Source of the DNA: Xanthobacteraceae bacterium
GTDB taxonomy: Bacteria; Pseudomonadota; Alphaproteobacteria; Rhizobiales; Xanthobacteraceae
NCBI GenBank assembly: GCA_030043175.1
Contig: JASHYD010000180.1
Coordinates: forward strand, 1 to 8,313
Direction of reading: 5' to 3'
DNA: 8,313 nt
A program made the translations under genes and the position numbers. How positions within the stretch are numbered: position 1 is the first letter of the stretch; the number at the start of each line of letters is the position of its first letter. Below, piece after piece: positions 1-5,354 of the stretch. The notes beneath the pieces were generated by a model. It saw only the letters and a list, made by a program, of their open reading frames with translations, was not told where the DNA came from and did not search any database.

Positions 1-104
1 GCATGGTTGTATTCGCGGCGGCACGCGCCAACCCACTGCCCCAGCGCCTGCACCTGATAGGGCGTCGGCTCAGCACAAAGCTTGTTGGCGCGTTGGATCA
101 GCAT
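1..104 (-). CDS. tnpB: TnpB (IS605 OrfB) RNA-guided nuclease, N-terminal 34 codons only
   Basis: The reading frame starts at an ATG at 104-102 and is open to the window edge. The visible protein begins MLIQRANKLCAEPTP, followed by a Gln-Ala-Leu stretch and GQWVGACRREYNHA. This is the usual TnpB start: a basic beta-strand, the 'P-T-P-x-Q' turn, a helix, then a 'G-x-C-R-x-x-Y-N-x-A' motif (normally CRFVYN, here CRREYN). TnpB proteins are about 350-450 residues and carry a RuvC nuclease domain and a zinc finger. All of that is off the window, so it cannot be judged intact. The start codon overlaps the stop of the upstream small ORF (TGATG), which suggests translational coupling. The RuvC residues and guide RNA region would lie to the left. 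Confidence 0.72.
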   Translation of the reverse strand, partial: MLIQRANKLCAEPTPYQVQALGQWVGACRREYNH

Positions 105-304
105 CACAATCTCGCGTTATGCTCTCTCACGGCCGCCCGAAGCGGTGGAACGTGCAGCACGCCATTCAGGGCCATTCGGGTCCATGCCGGCCCCATAGCA
201 TATAGCGCCATCTGGTCTTCGCATGACCGGCGGTCGTCCCTTGAGATTCGACGGCTCAAGTCGAACCATTGGTGCAGCGGGAATGGCGTGCTGTCGTTCG
301 TCAT
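104..304 (-). CDS. Small ORF of unknown function, overlapping the tnpB start
   Basis: A 66-residue frame runs from an ATG at 304-302 to a TGA at 106-104. The TGA shares its A with the ATG of tnpB. A weak purine run (AGAGACC) lies upstream of the start; an earlier in-frame ATG at 346 would add 14 residues. The protein begins MTNDSTPFPLHQWFDLSRR and ends in a basic, charged helix-like stretch (PPLRAAVREHNARL). I recognise no domain, signal peptide or membrane segment. The TGATG junction and the position between tnpA and tnpB suggest co-translation with tnpB. It could be a real accessory protein or a passenger/leader peptide. It is not the serine recombinase of IS607, which is far longer. Its frame is intact although tnpA next to it is ruined. 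Confidence 0.42.
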   Translation of the reverse strand: MTNDSTPFPLHQWFDLSRRISRDDRRSCEDQMALYAMGPAWTRMALNGVLHVPPLRAAVREHNARL

Positions 305-375
305 GGGGTTGGTCTCTTCGCTGACAACGCCTGTATATTGAAACAACTGTCACATTTCAAGTATTGGTCTAATGC

Positions 376-645
376 ATGGAAATACGCCAAAGGCAGGCAC
401 GTCGTTTATCTCGTTCACGCCCATCTGGTGTTCGTCACCAAGCGGCGCGGGTAGGTGTTTCGCGCGGAGACCTCAAGCGCCTGGAGCAGATTTTTCGGTC
501 CGTCTGCGCCGACTTGGAGGTGGTCCTGAAGGAATTCAACGGCGAGCTGGATCATGTGCACCTATTACTCAACTACCGCCAAAGGTCCGTCTTTCCGAAC
601 GGGTGAACAGCCTCAAAGGCGTCTCCTCGCGTCCTGCGTGCGCTC
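376..645 (+). pseudogene. tnpA: IS200-type TnpA transposase (HUH, Y1), frameshifted and 3'-truncated
   Basis: Joining three frames rebuilds an IS200 TnpA: YAKGRHVVYLVHAHLVFVTK, then VFRAET, LKRLEQIFRSVCADLEVV, LKEFNGELDHVHLLLNY, PPKVRLSERVNSLKGVSSR. The HUH metal-binding pair is the His-Val-His at 553-561. The original start is probably the ATG at 376. Lesions visible against the family pattern are: one extra A near 379-382; an in-frame TAG at 452-454; one base lost near 471; one base lost near 576; and about two bases lost near 633, leading to TGA at 646. About 90 of the usual 130-140 residues remain. The C-terminal helix with the catalytic tyrosine is missing. The gene cannot give an active transposase. 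Confidence 0.8.
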
Positions 646-747
646 TGAACCCCCAGCCTAAAGGCCGCGGGGTACGTTGCTCGCTTTGATCGAGGGGTCT
701 GTTTACTGGCCGCTCGCATGGGTGACAACGGCGCCCGACATAAAGAC

Positions 748-776
748 CTGACAAATTGTATTGGCGCGACTATGTT
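748..776 (+). promoter_or_regulatory. Sigma70-type promoter of the DUF1192 gene
   Basis: CTGACA (748-753, 5 of 6 to TTGACA), a 17-base spacer and TATGTT (771-776, 4 of 6 to TATAAT) lie just upstream of the gene. Transcription would begin near 783, giving a leader of only about 15 bases that holds little besides the GAGGAG ribosome site. The promoter lies about 100 bases beyond the last recognisable IS sequence. Confidence 0.5.
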
Positions 777-797
777 TGCGCCGCGAGGAGACCAATT

Positions 798-992
798 ATG
801 GCGGCTCTCGAAGACGACGATCGGCCAAGAAAGAAGCCTTCCCATGAGATCGGACAGGAGTTGGCGCTGCTATCGGTCGAAGAGCTCAGCGATCGCATTG
901 CGCTGTTGAACGACGAGGTGGCCCGCCTGCAAGCTGCATTGGAGAAAAAGCGCGCCTCGCGTTCCGCGGCCGATCAATTCTTCAAGCGATAG
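798..992 (+). CDS. DUF1192 family small coiled-coil protein
   Basis: This is a 64-residue cytoplasmic protein. It starts MAALEDDDRPRKKPSHEIGQ and continues with LALLSVEELSDRIALLNDEV, then a heptad-like helix (ARLQAALEKKRASRSAADQF) and FFKR at the end. The pattern of acidic start, 'HEIGQ-L-LLSVEEL-RI-LL-EI-RL' helix and 'K-ASR-AAD-FF' ending is that of the alphaproteobacterial DUF1192 family, which is normally 60-70 residues; this copy looks complete. The ATG at 798 is chosen because GAGGAG (785-790) sits 7 bases upstream and the family begins there; an in-frame ATG at 756 precedes the predicted transcription start. The family's function is unknown. The long C-terminal helix suggests a dimerising coiled coil. 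As I recall, it is found near rcdA/DUF1465 in other Hyphomicrobiales. Confidence 0.88.
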   Translation: MAALEDDDRPRKKPSHEIGQELALLSVEELSDRIALLNDEVARLQAALEKKRASRSAADQFFKR

Positions 993-1172
993 GCGCATCA
1001 AGAGCTGAACGATCAATCAGCAGGACCGGTTGTATCAGCTTGGGACCATCGGGGTGGCCGGGGCGAGCCCACACTCTGGTTGCCGCGACTTTGCCTCTCT
1101 TGCGACGCAAGGTCGTTAGCTGTCAGCCCGGACGCCGCCCAAGAAAAAGACCACCAACTGCGCCGAAATGGT

Positions 1173-1213
1173 CATTCCGATTTGGCTTGCGGCAGAAAGA
1201 TGGCGTCGGAATG
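1173..1213. repeat. 8-bp perfect inverted repeat with 25-base loop
   Basis: CATTCCGA (1173-1180) is repeated inverted as TCGGAATG (1206-1213). A second, imperfect pairing (CGAAATG at 1164-1170 with CATTCCG at 1173-1179) competes with it. No U-tract follows on either strand, so it is not an intrinsic terminator. It may be a regulator site, a structured leader or the trace of an element end. Confidence 0.35.
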
Positions 1214-1240
1214 CCGCGCCGAGGCAGACGGTTTGCTTTC

Positions 1241-1270
1241 ATGGAAAGGTGGGAGATTTACGCCCCATTA
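1241..1270 (+). promoter_or_regulatory. Possible heat-shock (RpoH-type) promoter of the candidate sRNA
   Basis: CCCCATTA at 1263-1270 fits the RpoH -10 pattern CCCCATnT closely in its first six bases. ATGGAAA at 1241-1247 matches 5 of 7 of CTTGAAA, with a 15-base spacer. Initiation would fall near 1277, just before the first CCTCC motif. The match is suggestive only. Confidence 0.25.
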
Positions 1271-1276
1271 GGATTT

Positions 1277-1375
1277 TTCCTCCACTGTGATTGCGAGTGG
1301 CCTCTCCTATCCACTCTGTTTAGCCTCCCTGTTTATGACTGAGGAGCCGCTTTTAGAATGGCGGCTCCTTTTCTT
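1277..1375 (+). ncRNA. Candidate anti-Shine-Dalgarno small regulatory RNA
   Basis: About 100 bases have the layout of a trans-acting sRNA. CCTCC lies at 1279-1283. A hairpin follows, with stem GAGTGG (1295-1300)/CCACTC (1311-1316) and a 10-base loop that presents CCTCTCC. An unpaired, T-rich segment carries CCTCCC (1324-1329). The end is a strong intrinsic terminator (1342-1375). CU-rich loops that cover ribosome binding sites are typical of alphaproteobacterial sRNAs such as AbcR and the CCUCCUCCC-motif 'cuckoo' RNAs; this similarity is in design only and I cannot assign a family. The 5' end is inferred from a possible RpoH-like promoter at 1241-1270 (ATGGAAA, 15 bases, CCCCATTA). No sigma70 promoter is evident. 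The alternative is that this is only a 3' UTR of something upstream. Confidence 0.45.
1342..1375 (+). terminator. Strong intrinsic terminator
   Basis: AGGAGCCGC (1342-1350) pairs perfectly with GCGGCTCCT (1361-1369) around a 10-base loop, and the pairing runs into TTTTCTT (1369-1375). It lies 115 bases before the rcdA start and 350 bases after the DUF1192 stop, so it most likely ends a transcript made from the gap itself. It also argues against any rcdA start before 1376. Confidence 0.85.
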
Positions 1376-1489
1376 GTGCTCACCACCGCTTGCGTGGATT
1401 GGCTGCATGCCACCAACCATAGGATTTTGCCGGTGCGGCTGGACACGAGCGCTGCGCGAGGGCATGCTTTTGCCGCTGCGAGGCGCAAA

Positions 1490-2023
1490 ATGGCCAACCG
1501 ATTGATCGATAGGCTGAAACCAGTTTCGTTCCGCGACCGGCTGCTGGCGTCGCCGAGTTTTTCCCGATTCTTCCGCGATGGCATGAAGCTCGTGGAAGAC
1601 ACAGCGGCCTATCTCGACGGCCCCGGGCGTCAGGAATCCAAGCTGCTCGACCGCGCCACATCGCTCGCTTATGCGACCGAGAGCGTGCGGCTGACGACGC
1701 GCCTCATGCACCTTGCCTCATGGCTGCTCCTTCATCGCGCCGTCAATGAGGGCGAGATATCGCTGGTGCAGGCCAACAAGGAGCGCACGAGGATCAAGCT
1801 GTCGATCGAAGAACCCCGGCTTGCGGCCGAGGGTAAGGTGGGGGAGACGCCGGCCCTGCCGGCGAGGCTGCGCGAGCTTATTGCTCGGTCGAAAAAGCTC
1901 AGGGACCAGATCCGGCGCCTCGACGCCACTATTCACGCGCAGCCGTCGACCGCAGCAGCAGGCCACAATCCCTTTGAATTTCAACTCGGAAAGTTGCGCG
2001 CGGCCTTCGAGCGCCGCCCGTAG
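1490..2023 (+). CDS. rcdA: RcdA-like (DUF1465) CtrA-degradation adaptor
   Basis: This 177-residue helical cytoplasmic protein carries the DUF1465 core: SFRDRLLASPSFSRFFRDGM, 'LVEDTAAYLDGPGR', 'SLAYATESVRLTTRLMHLAS' and WLLLHRAVNEGEIS (residues about 13-112). A basic helical segment and a C-terminal LGKLRAAFERR tail follow. In Caulobacter the family member RcdA works with CpdR and PopA to deliver the cell-cycle regulator CtrA to ClpXP. By homology this protein should help time proteolysis at the cell pole, though the adaptor role here is inference. The ATG at 1490 is chosen because GAGGCG precedes it and the family starts about there. The longer frame from 1358 would put 44 unrelated residues in front and begin inside the terminator. 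It is convergent with rpmE. Confidence 0.82.
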   Translation: MANRLIDRLKPVSFRDRLLASPSFSRFFRDGMKLVEDTAAYLDGPGRQESKLLDRATSLAYATESVRLTTRLMHLASWLLLHRAVNEGEISLVQANKERTRIKLSIEEPRLAAEGKVGETPALPARLRELIARSKKLRDQIRRLDATIHAQPSTAAAGHNPFEFQLGKLRAAFERRP

Positions 2024-2053
2024 GGCGTGAGAGCTTAAGCGATCGCGGGCGGC
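2013..2053 (+). terminator. Possible terminator after rcdA
   Basis: GCCGCCCG (2013-2020, the last rcdA codons) pairs with CGGGCGGC (2046-2053) across a 25-base loop. A T-containing run (CGTCGTTATTTCG) follows on the plus strand only. The stem is strong but the U-tract is broken, so it may work weakly or with Rho. It sits between two convergent genes. Confidence 0.35.
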
Positions 2054-2058
2054 CGTCG

Positions 2059-2292
2059 TTATTTCGTCTTCGTCAAGCCGAGACCTGAAAACCTCTTTTG
2101 GAAGCGCGACACACGGCCGCCGCGATCGAGAAGCTGCTGAGCGCCGCCGGTCCAGGCAGGATGGGACCTGGGGTCGATGTCAAGGTTCATGGTGTCGCCC
2201 GGCTTGCCCCAGGTCGAACGGGTCAAGAACTCGGTACCGTCGGTCATGACGACCTTGATCGTGTGATAGTCGGGGTGAGTTTCGGATTTCAT
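2059..2292 (-). CDS. rpmE: 50S ribosomal protein L31
   Basis: The 77-residue protein starts [20 protein letters not shown] and contains [40 protein letters not shown] and a KRF tail. This is the L31 fold with its invariant HPDYH, '[13 protein letters not shown]' and '[10 protein letters not shown]' motifs. There is no cysteine, so it is the zinc-independent C-minus form usual in alphaproteobacteria. L31 bridges the two ribosomal subunits. Start ATG is 2292-2290, with a weak TAGGT just upstream. A sigma70-like promoter lies about 60 bases before it. It is transcribed away from the ABC transporter gene and towards rcdA, 35 bases from the latter's stop. Confidence 0.96.
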   Translation of the reverse strand: MKSETHPDYHTIKVVMTDGTEFLTRSTWGKPGDTMNLDIDPRSHPAWTGGAQQLLDRGGRVSRFQKRFSGLGLTKTK

Positions 2293-2352
2293 GACCTAGC
2301 GTTCCCGGCGCCGCGATGGCGCACCCGTAAGTTGCAGCAAAGGGATGCCAAG

Positions 2353-2381
2353 TCTATACCCTGCCGCTCGCGCAGACACAA
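2353..2381 (-). promoter_or_regulatory. Probable rpmE promoter
   Basis: Read on the minus strand: TTGTGT (2381-2376), a 17-base spacer and TATAGA (2358-2353). The -10 matches 4 of 6 and the -35 only 3 of 6, but spacing and position fit, leaving a leader of about 55 bases. For the divergent ABC gene the best plus-strand candidate is TTGTCA at 2420-2425 with a poor -10 (CATTGT at 2443-2448). Confidence 0.4.
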
Positions 2382-2481
2382 GATGCGCAGGTGCGCTGTT
2401 TGGCGCGCCGATCGGGCTGTTGTCAGGATCGCCTGGGCGCGGCATTGTCCAGCCCGCTAGGCGTCCAGCAGGTAACCATTT

Positions 2482-4299
2482 ATGAGCGTAGCGACCGAAT
2501 CCGAAGTTGAACCGATTGCCGAAGAGGCGCCGCAAACTGCCAATCCCCGTCAAAGGCGAGGCAGCGTGCGACCGCTCCTGGGACTGGTTGGGTTTGTGGC
2601 CCGCTACCGGGTGCGTGCGACTGCGGCCCTCGTCGCTCTCGTGGTGGCGGCGGCCGCAACACTTGCGGTGCCGATCGCGGTGCGGCGGATGATCGACAAC
2701 GGCTTCGATCCTGCCCGCGCCGGCCTGATCGATGAGTATTTCGGGGTGATGATTGTGGTGGTTGCCGTCCTGGCCGGCGCCAGCGCCATGCGCTACTACC
2801 TCGTCACCACCCTCGGTGAGCGCGTCGTTGCCGATCTGCGCGGCGCCGTGTTCGAACGTGTCACCATCTTGTCGGCAGCGTTTTTCGATACCGCGAAAAG
2901 CGGAGAAATCATCTCTCGGCTCACCGCCGACACCACCCAGATCAAGTCCGCGGTCGGCGCATCGGTGTCGGTGGCGCTACGCAACCTTGTGCTGTTCTTC
3001 GGCTCCATCATCATGATGGTGGTGACGAGCGCGCGGCTTTCCGCATTCGTCCTCGCCGCCATCCCGGTGATCGTGATGCCGCTCGTCGGATTTGGCCGCA
3101 TGGTGCGTAAGCGCTCGCGCGCCGCCCAGGATACGCTCGCCGACGCCTCAGCCTACGCGTCTGAACTGATCGGGGCAATTCGCACGCTGCAGGCCTTCAC
3201 CAACGAGAAGCTTGCGGTCCATCGTTTCACGCAGGCCGTCGAGCGCGCCTACACGGCGGCCGTGTTCTCGACCAAAGCGCGCGCAATCTTGACGGCGGTG
3301 ATCATCTTTCTTGCCTCCTCGAGCGTCGTCGTGGTGCTGTGGGTCGGTGCGCAAGATGTGTTGGCGGGGCGCACCAGCGCCGGAACGCTGAGCCAATTCG
3401 TGCTGTTTGCGGTGTTGGCGGCGACGGGCTTGGGCCAGCTCAGCGAAGTCTGGGGCGAGCTTTCCCAGGCGGCAGGCTCGGCCGAGCGGCTTTCGGAGCT
3501 GTTGCGCCACGAACCCGATGTCAAGGCGCCCGCCGTTCCGACGCCGCTGCCCTCGCCGCCGCGCGGCGAAATCAGCTTTGACGCGGTGCGATTTGCCTAT
3601 CCGTCGCGGCTCGAGACCGAGGTTCTTGACCGAATAAGCTTCACGGTCCGGGGCGGCGAGAAGGTGGCGATCGTCGGACCGTCCGGCGCCGGCAAAAGTA
3701 CCATCTTCCACCTCCTCCTGCGTTTCTACGACCCGAAAGCCGGCGCCATTAGGTTTGACGGCGTGCGCATCGCGGACGCAGACCTCAGTGCGTTGCGCGG
3801 ACGGATTGCGCTCGTGCCTCAAGATACCGCGATTTTTGCGGCTTCGATTGCCGAGAATATTCGGTTCGGGCGGCCGGAGGCGACGATGGACGAGATCGTG
3901 CGGGCTGCCGAACAGGCGGCCGCCGCCGAATTTATCGCCCGCCTGCCCCAACGCTACGACTCAATCGTCGGCGAACGCGGAGTGACCCTGTCGGGCGGTC
4001 AACGTCAGCGCATCGCCATCGCCCGCGCCATCTTGCGCAATTCGCCGCTGTTGCTGCTCGACGAGGCGACCTCCTCGCTCGACGCGGAAAGCGAAACCCT
4101 GGTGCAAACTGCGCTGGCGCGACTGATGGAGAAGCGTACCACGCTGGTGATTGCCCACCGCCTCGCCACGGTGCTGTCGTGTGATCGCATCCTCGTAATG
4201 GACCACGACCGCATCGTGGAAGAGGGCACCCACGAGAGCCTTGCTGCCCAGGGCGGGCTCTATGCGCGGCTCGCGCGGCTGCAGTTCCAGAACGCCTGA
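2482..4299 (+). CDS. MsbA-like ABC exporter, fused membrane and ATPase domains
   Basis: The 605-residue half-transporter has a cytoplasmic N-tail (about 1-45) and an exporter-type membrane domain with about six helices (near 46-67, 86-108, 163-181, 185-203, 270-292 and 300-318). A complete nucleotide-binding domain follows: Walker A GPSGAGKST (399-407), Q-loop Gln447, signature LSGGQ (503-507), Walker B LLLLDEATSSLD with Asp527 and Glu528, and H-loop His559. Such proteins work as inner-membrane homodimers that flip lipids or export hydrophobic compounds. The alphaproteobacterial 'MsbA-related' group fits best, but the substrate cannot be read from sequence, and true lipid A flippase is only one option. 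AGG at 2470-2472 supports the ATG at 2482. The gene is single, divergent from rpmE, and ends 18 bases from the convergent motB-like gene. Confidence 0.93.
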   Translation: MSVATESEVEPIAEEAPQTANPRQRRGSVRPLLGLVGFVARYRVRATAALVALVVAAAATLAVPIAVRRMIDNGFDPARAGLIDEYFGVMIVVVAVLAGASAMRYYLVTTLGERVVADLRGAVFERVTILSAAFFDTAKSGEIISRLTADTTQIKSAVGASVSVALRNLVLFFGSIIMMVVTSARLSAFVLAAIPVIVMPLVGFGRMVRKRSRAAQDTLADASAYASELIGAIRTLQAFTNEKLAVHRFTQAVERAYTAAVFSTKARAILTAVIIFLASSSVVVVLWVGAQDVLAGRTSAGTLSQFVLFAVLAATGLGQLSEVWGELSQAAGSAERLSELLRHEPDVKAPAVPTPLPSPPRGEISFDAVRFAYPSRLETEVLDRISFTVRGGEKVAIVGPSGAGKSTIFHLLLRFYDPKAGAIRFDGVRIADADLSALRGRIALVPQDTAIFAASIAENIRFGRPEATMDEIVRAAEQAAAAEFIARLPQRYDSIVGERGVTLSGGQRQRIAIARAILRNSPLLLLDEATSSLDAESETLVQTALARLMEKRTTLVIAHRLATVLSCDRILVMDHDRIVEEGTHESLAAQGGLYARLARLQFQNA

Positions 4300-4317
4300 G
4301 GCGGCGTTGCCAGGGCG

Positions 4318-5343
4318 TCACCGCTCGGTGAGCTTGAGCTCGAGCCGGCGATTGCGGCGGAAGGCGTCCTCGGTCAGGGCCGGATCGAGCGGCTGAAATT
4401 CGCCGAACCCGGCAGCGACGAGGCGCTGGGGCGACACGCCTTTGGCAATGAGATACTGCACGACCGAAATCGCCCGCGCCGCTGACAGATCCCAGTTCGA
4501 ACGGTATTGCGAGGTGAGGATCGGCCTCACATCGGTATGCCCGTCGACACGCAGGACCCAGTGAATTTCGGACGGTATCTGCTTTTCGAGATCGAGCAGC
4601 GCCACCGCGAGCTTGTCGAGTTCGCTGCGGCCCTCGGCGTTGAGGACCGCCGACCCGGAGTCGAAGAACAGCTCGGACTGGAACACGAAGCGGTCGCCGA
4701 CCACCCGGATATCGGGCCGTGTGCCGAGAATCTCTCGCAGCTTGCCAAAGAAGTCGGAGCGATAGCGCGACAATTCCTGCACCCGCTGGGCCAGCGCGAC
4801 ATTCAGGCGCTGGCCAAGATCAGCGATGCGGGTCTGGGATTCCTTGTCGCGCTTTTCAGAGGCGTCGAGAGCCTGCTCGAGCGCAGCCAACTGGCTGCGC
4901 AGCGCGGCGATCTGTTGATTGAGGACTTCGACCTGAGCGAGTGCCCGCGCGCTGACGCTTTTCTCGCTGTCGAGAGCACTGGTGAGCGTGTTGATGCGGT
5001 TTTGCGATTCGCTAAGGACGCCTTGCAGCGAACTCGGATCGCCCGCCGCCTTGAGCCGGTCGCGCTCGCTCTCGACGCCGGAGATATTTGCACGCAGCCG
5101 CGCGATCTCCTCCTCCATGTCGACTTTGCCGGTCTTTTCCAGCGCCAGCAGGTCGGTGAGCTGGGCGATTTGCGCGTTGAGGCGATCGAGTGCCGTATCC
5201 TTGCCGGCGACTTCCTGTGACAGAAAGAATTGCACGACCACGAATACTGTGAGCAGGAAGATGATGCCAAGGACGAGCGTCGATAAGGCGTCGACGAATC
5301 CCGGCCAGTAGTCGATGCTTCGCTCGCGTCGGTTGCGTGCCAT
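4318..5343 (-). CDS. MotB/OmpA-like stator protein with long coiled coil
   Basis: The 341-residue protein has a short basic N-tail and one membrane helix (about 19-41). Asp18 at the head of that helix (YWPGFVDALSTLVLGIIFLL) matches the proton-carrying Asp of MotB-type stators. A long periplasmic coiled coil (about 48-195) follows, then an OmpA-type peptidoglycan-binding domain (about 210-341). Key features of that domain are VDGHTD (266-271), SNWDLSAARA with Asn283 and Arg290, and RRNRRLE near 328-334. It should pair with the MotA-like protein encoded 11 bases upstream. A GAAGG ribosome site overlaps the upstream stop region, so the two are surely one operon. It is often labelled 'flagellar motor protein' or 'peptidoglycan-binding protein', but no flagellar gene is near and the coiled coil is much longer than the MotB linker. 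Function unknown. Confidence 0.88.
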   Translation of the reverse strand: MARNRRERSIDYWPGFVDALSTLVLGIIFLLTVFVVVQFFLSQEVAGKDTALDRLNAQIAQLTDLLALEKTGKVDMEEEIARLRANISGVESERDRLKAAGDPSSLQGVLSESQNRINTLTSALDSEKSVSARALAQVEVLNQQIAALRSQLAALEQALDASEKRDKESQTRIADLGQRLNVALAQRVQELSRYRSDFFGKLREILGTRPDIRVVGDRFVFQSELFFDSGSAVLNAEGRSELDKLAVALLDLEKQIPSEIHWVLRVDGHTDVRPILTSQYRSNWDLSAARAISVVQYLIAKGVSPQRLVAAGFGEFQPLDPALTEDAFRRNRRLELKLTER

Positions 5344-5354
5344 GGCCTTCGCCT

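Larger units (their letters stand above)
1..645. mobile_element. Decayed IS200/IS605-type insertion sequence (partial)
   Basis: Two signature IS605 genes face away from each other: a tnpA remnant (HUH Y1 transposase) on the plus strand and the first 34 codons of a tnpB on the minus strand, with a small ORF between them. Divergent tnpA/tnpB is one of the known IS605 layouts. The left end lies outside the window. The right limit is set at about 645, where TnpA similarity stops. The end itself is not visible because the 3' third of tnpA is gone, so the element is probably immobile unless tnpB and the ends are served in trans. The next host feature is the promoter of the DUF1192 gene at 748. Confidence 0.7.
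993..1276. other. Gene-free stretch between the DUF1192 gene and the candidate sRNA
   Basis: Open frames of 60-100 codons exist here but resemble no known family, lack convincing ribosome sites and overlap one another in different frames. No tRNA-like T-arm or other known RNA gene is visible. The one structural signal is the inverted repeat at 1173-1213. The stretch may hold the upstream regulatory region of the sRNA or the remains of a lost gene. Confidence 0.4.

Noticed and set aside
1040..1342. 100-codon frame in the DUF1192-rcdA gap
   Set aside because: Arg/Pro-rich, no family resemblance, no convincing ribosome site, and it overlaps the candidate sRNA with its hairpin.
1358..1489. Upstream extension of rcdA from an earlier ATG
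   Set aside because: The ATG lies inside the terminator hairpin, and the added 44 residues do not resemble the DUF1465 family start.
3148..3951. 267-codon frame on the minus strand
   Set aside because: It is antisense to the ABC transporter gene, with Arg/Gly-rich low-complexity content and no motif.
4318..4331. Palindrome TCACCGCTCGGTGA at the MotB-like stop as a terminator
   Set aside because: The loop is only two bases, the stem is short and no T-run follows on either strand.
4507..5220. Long 237-codon frame on the plus strand
   Set aside because: It is antisense to the MotB-like gene, has no family features, and is a usual by-product of high GC codon bias.
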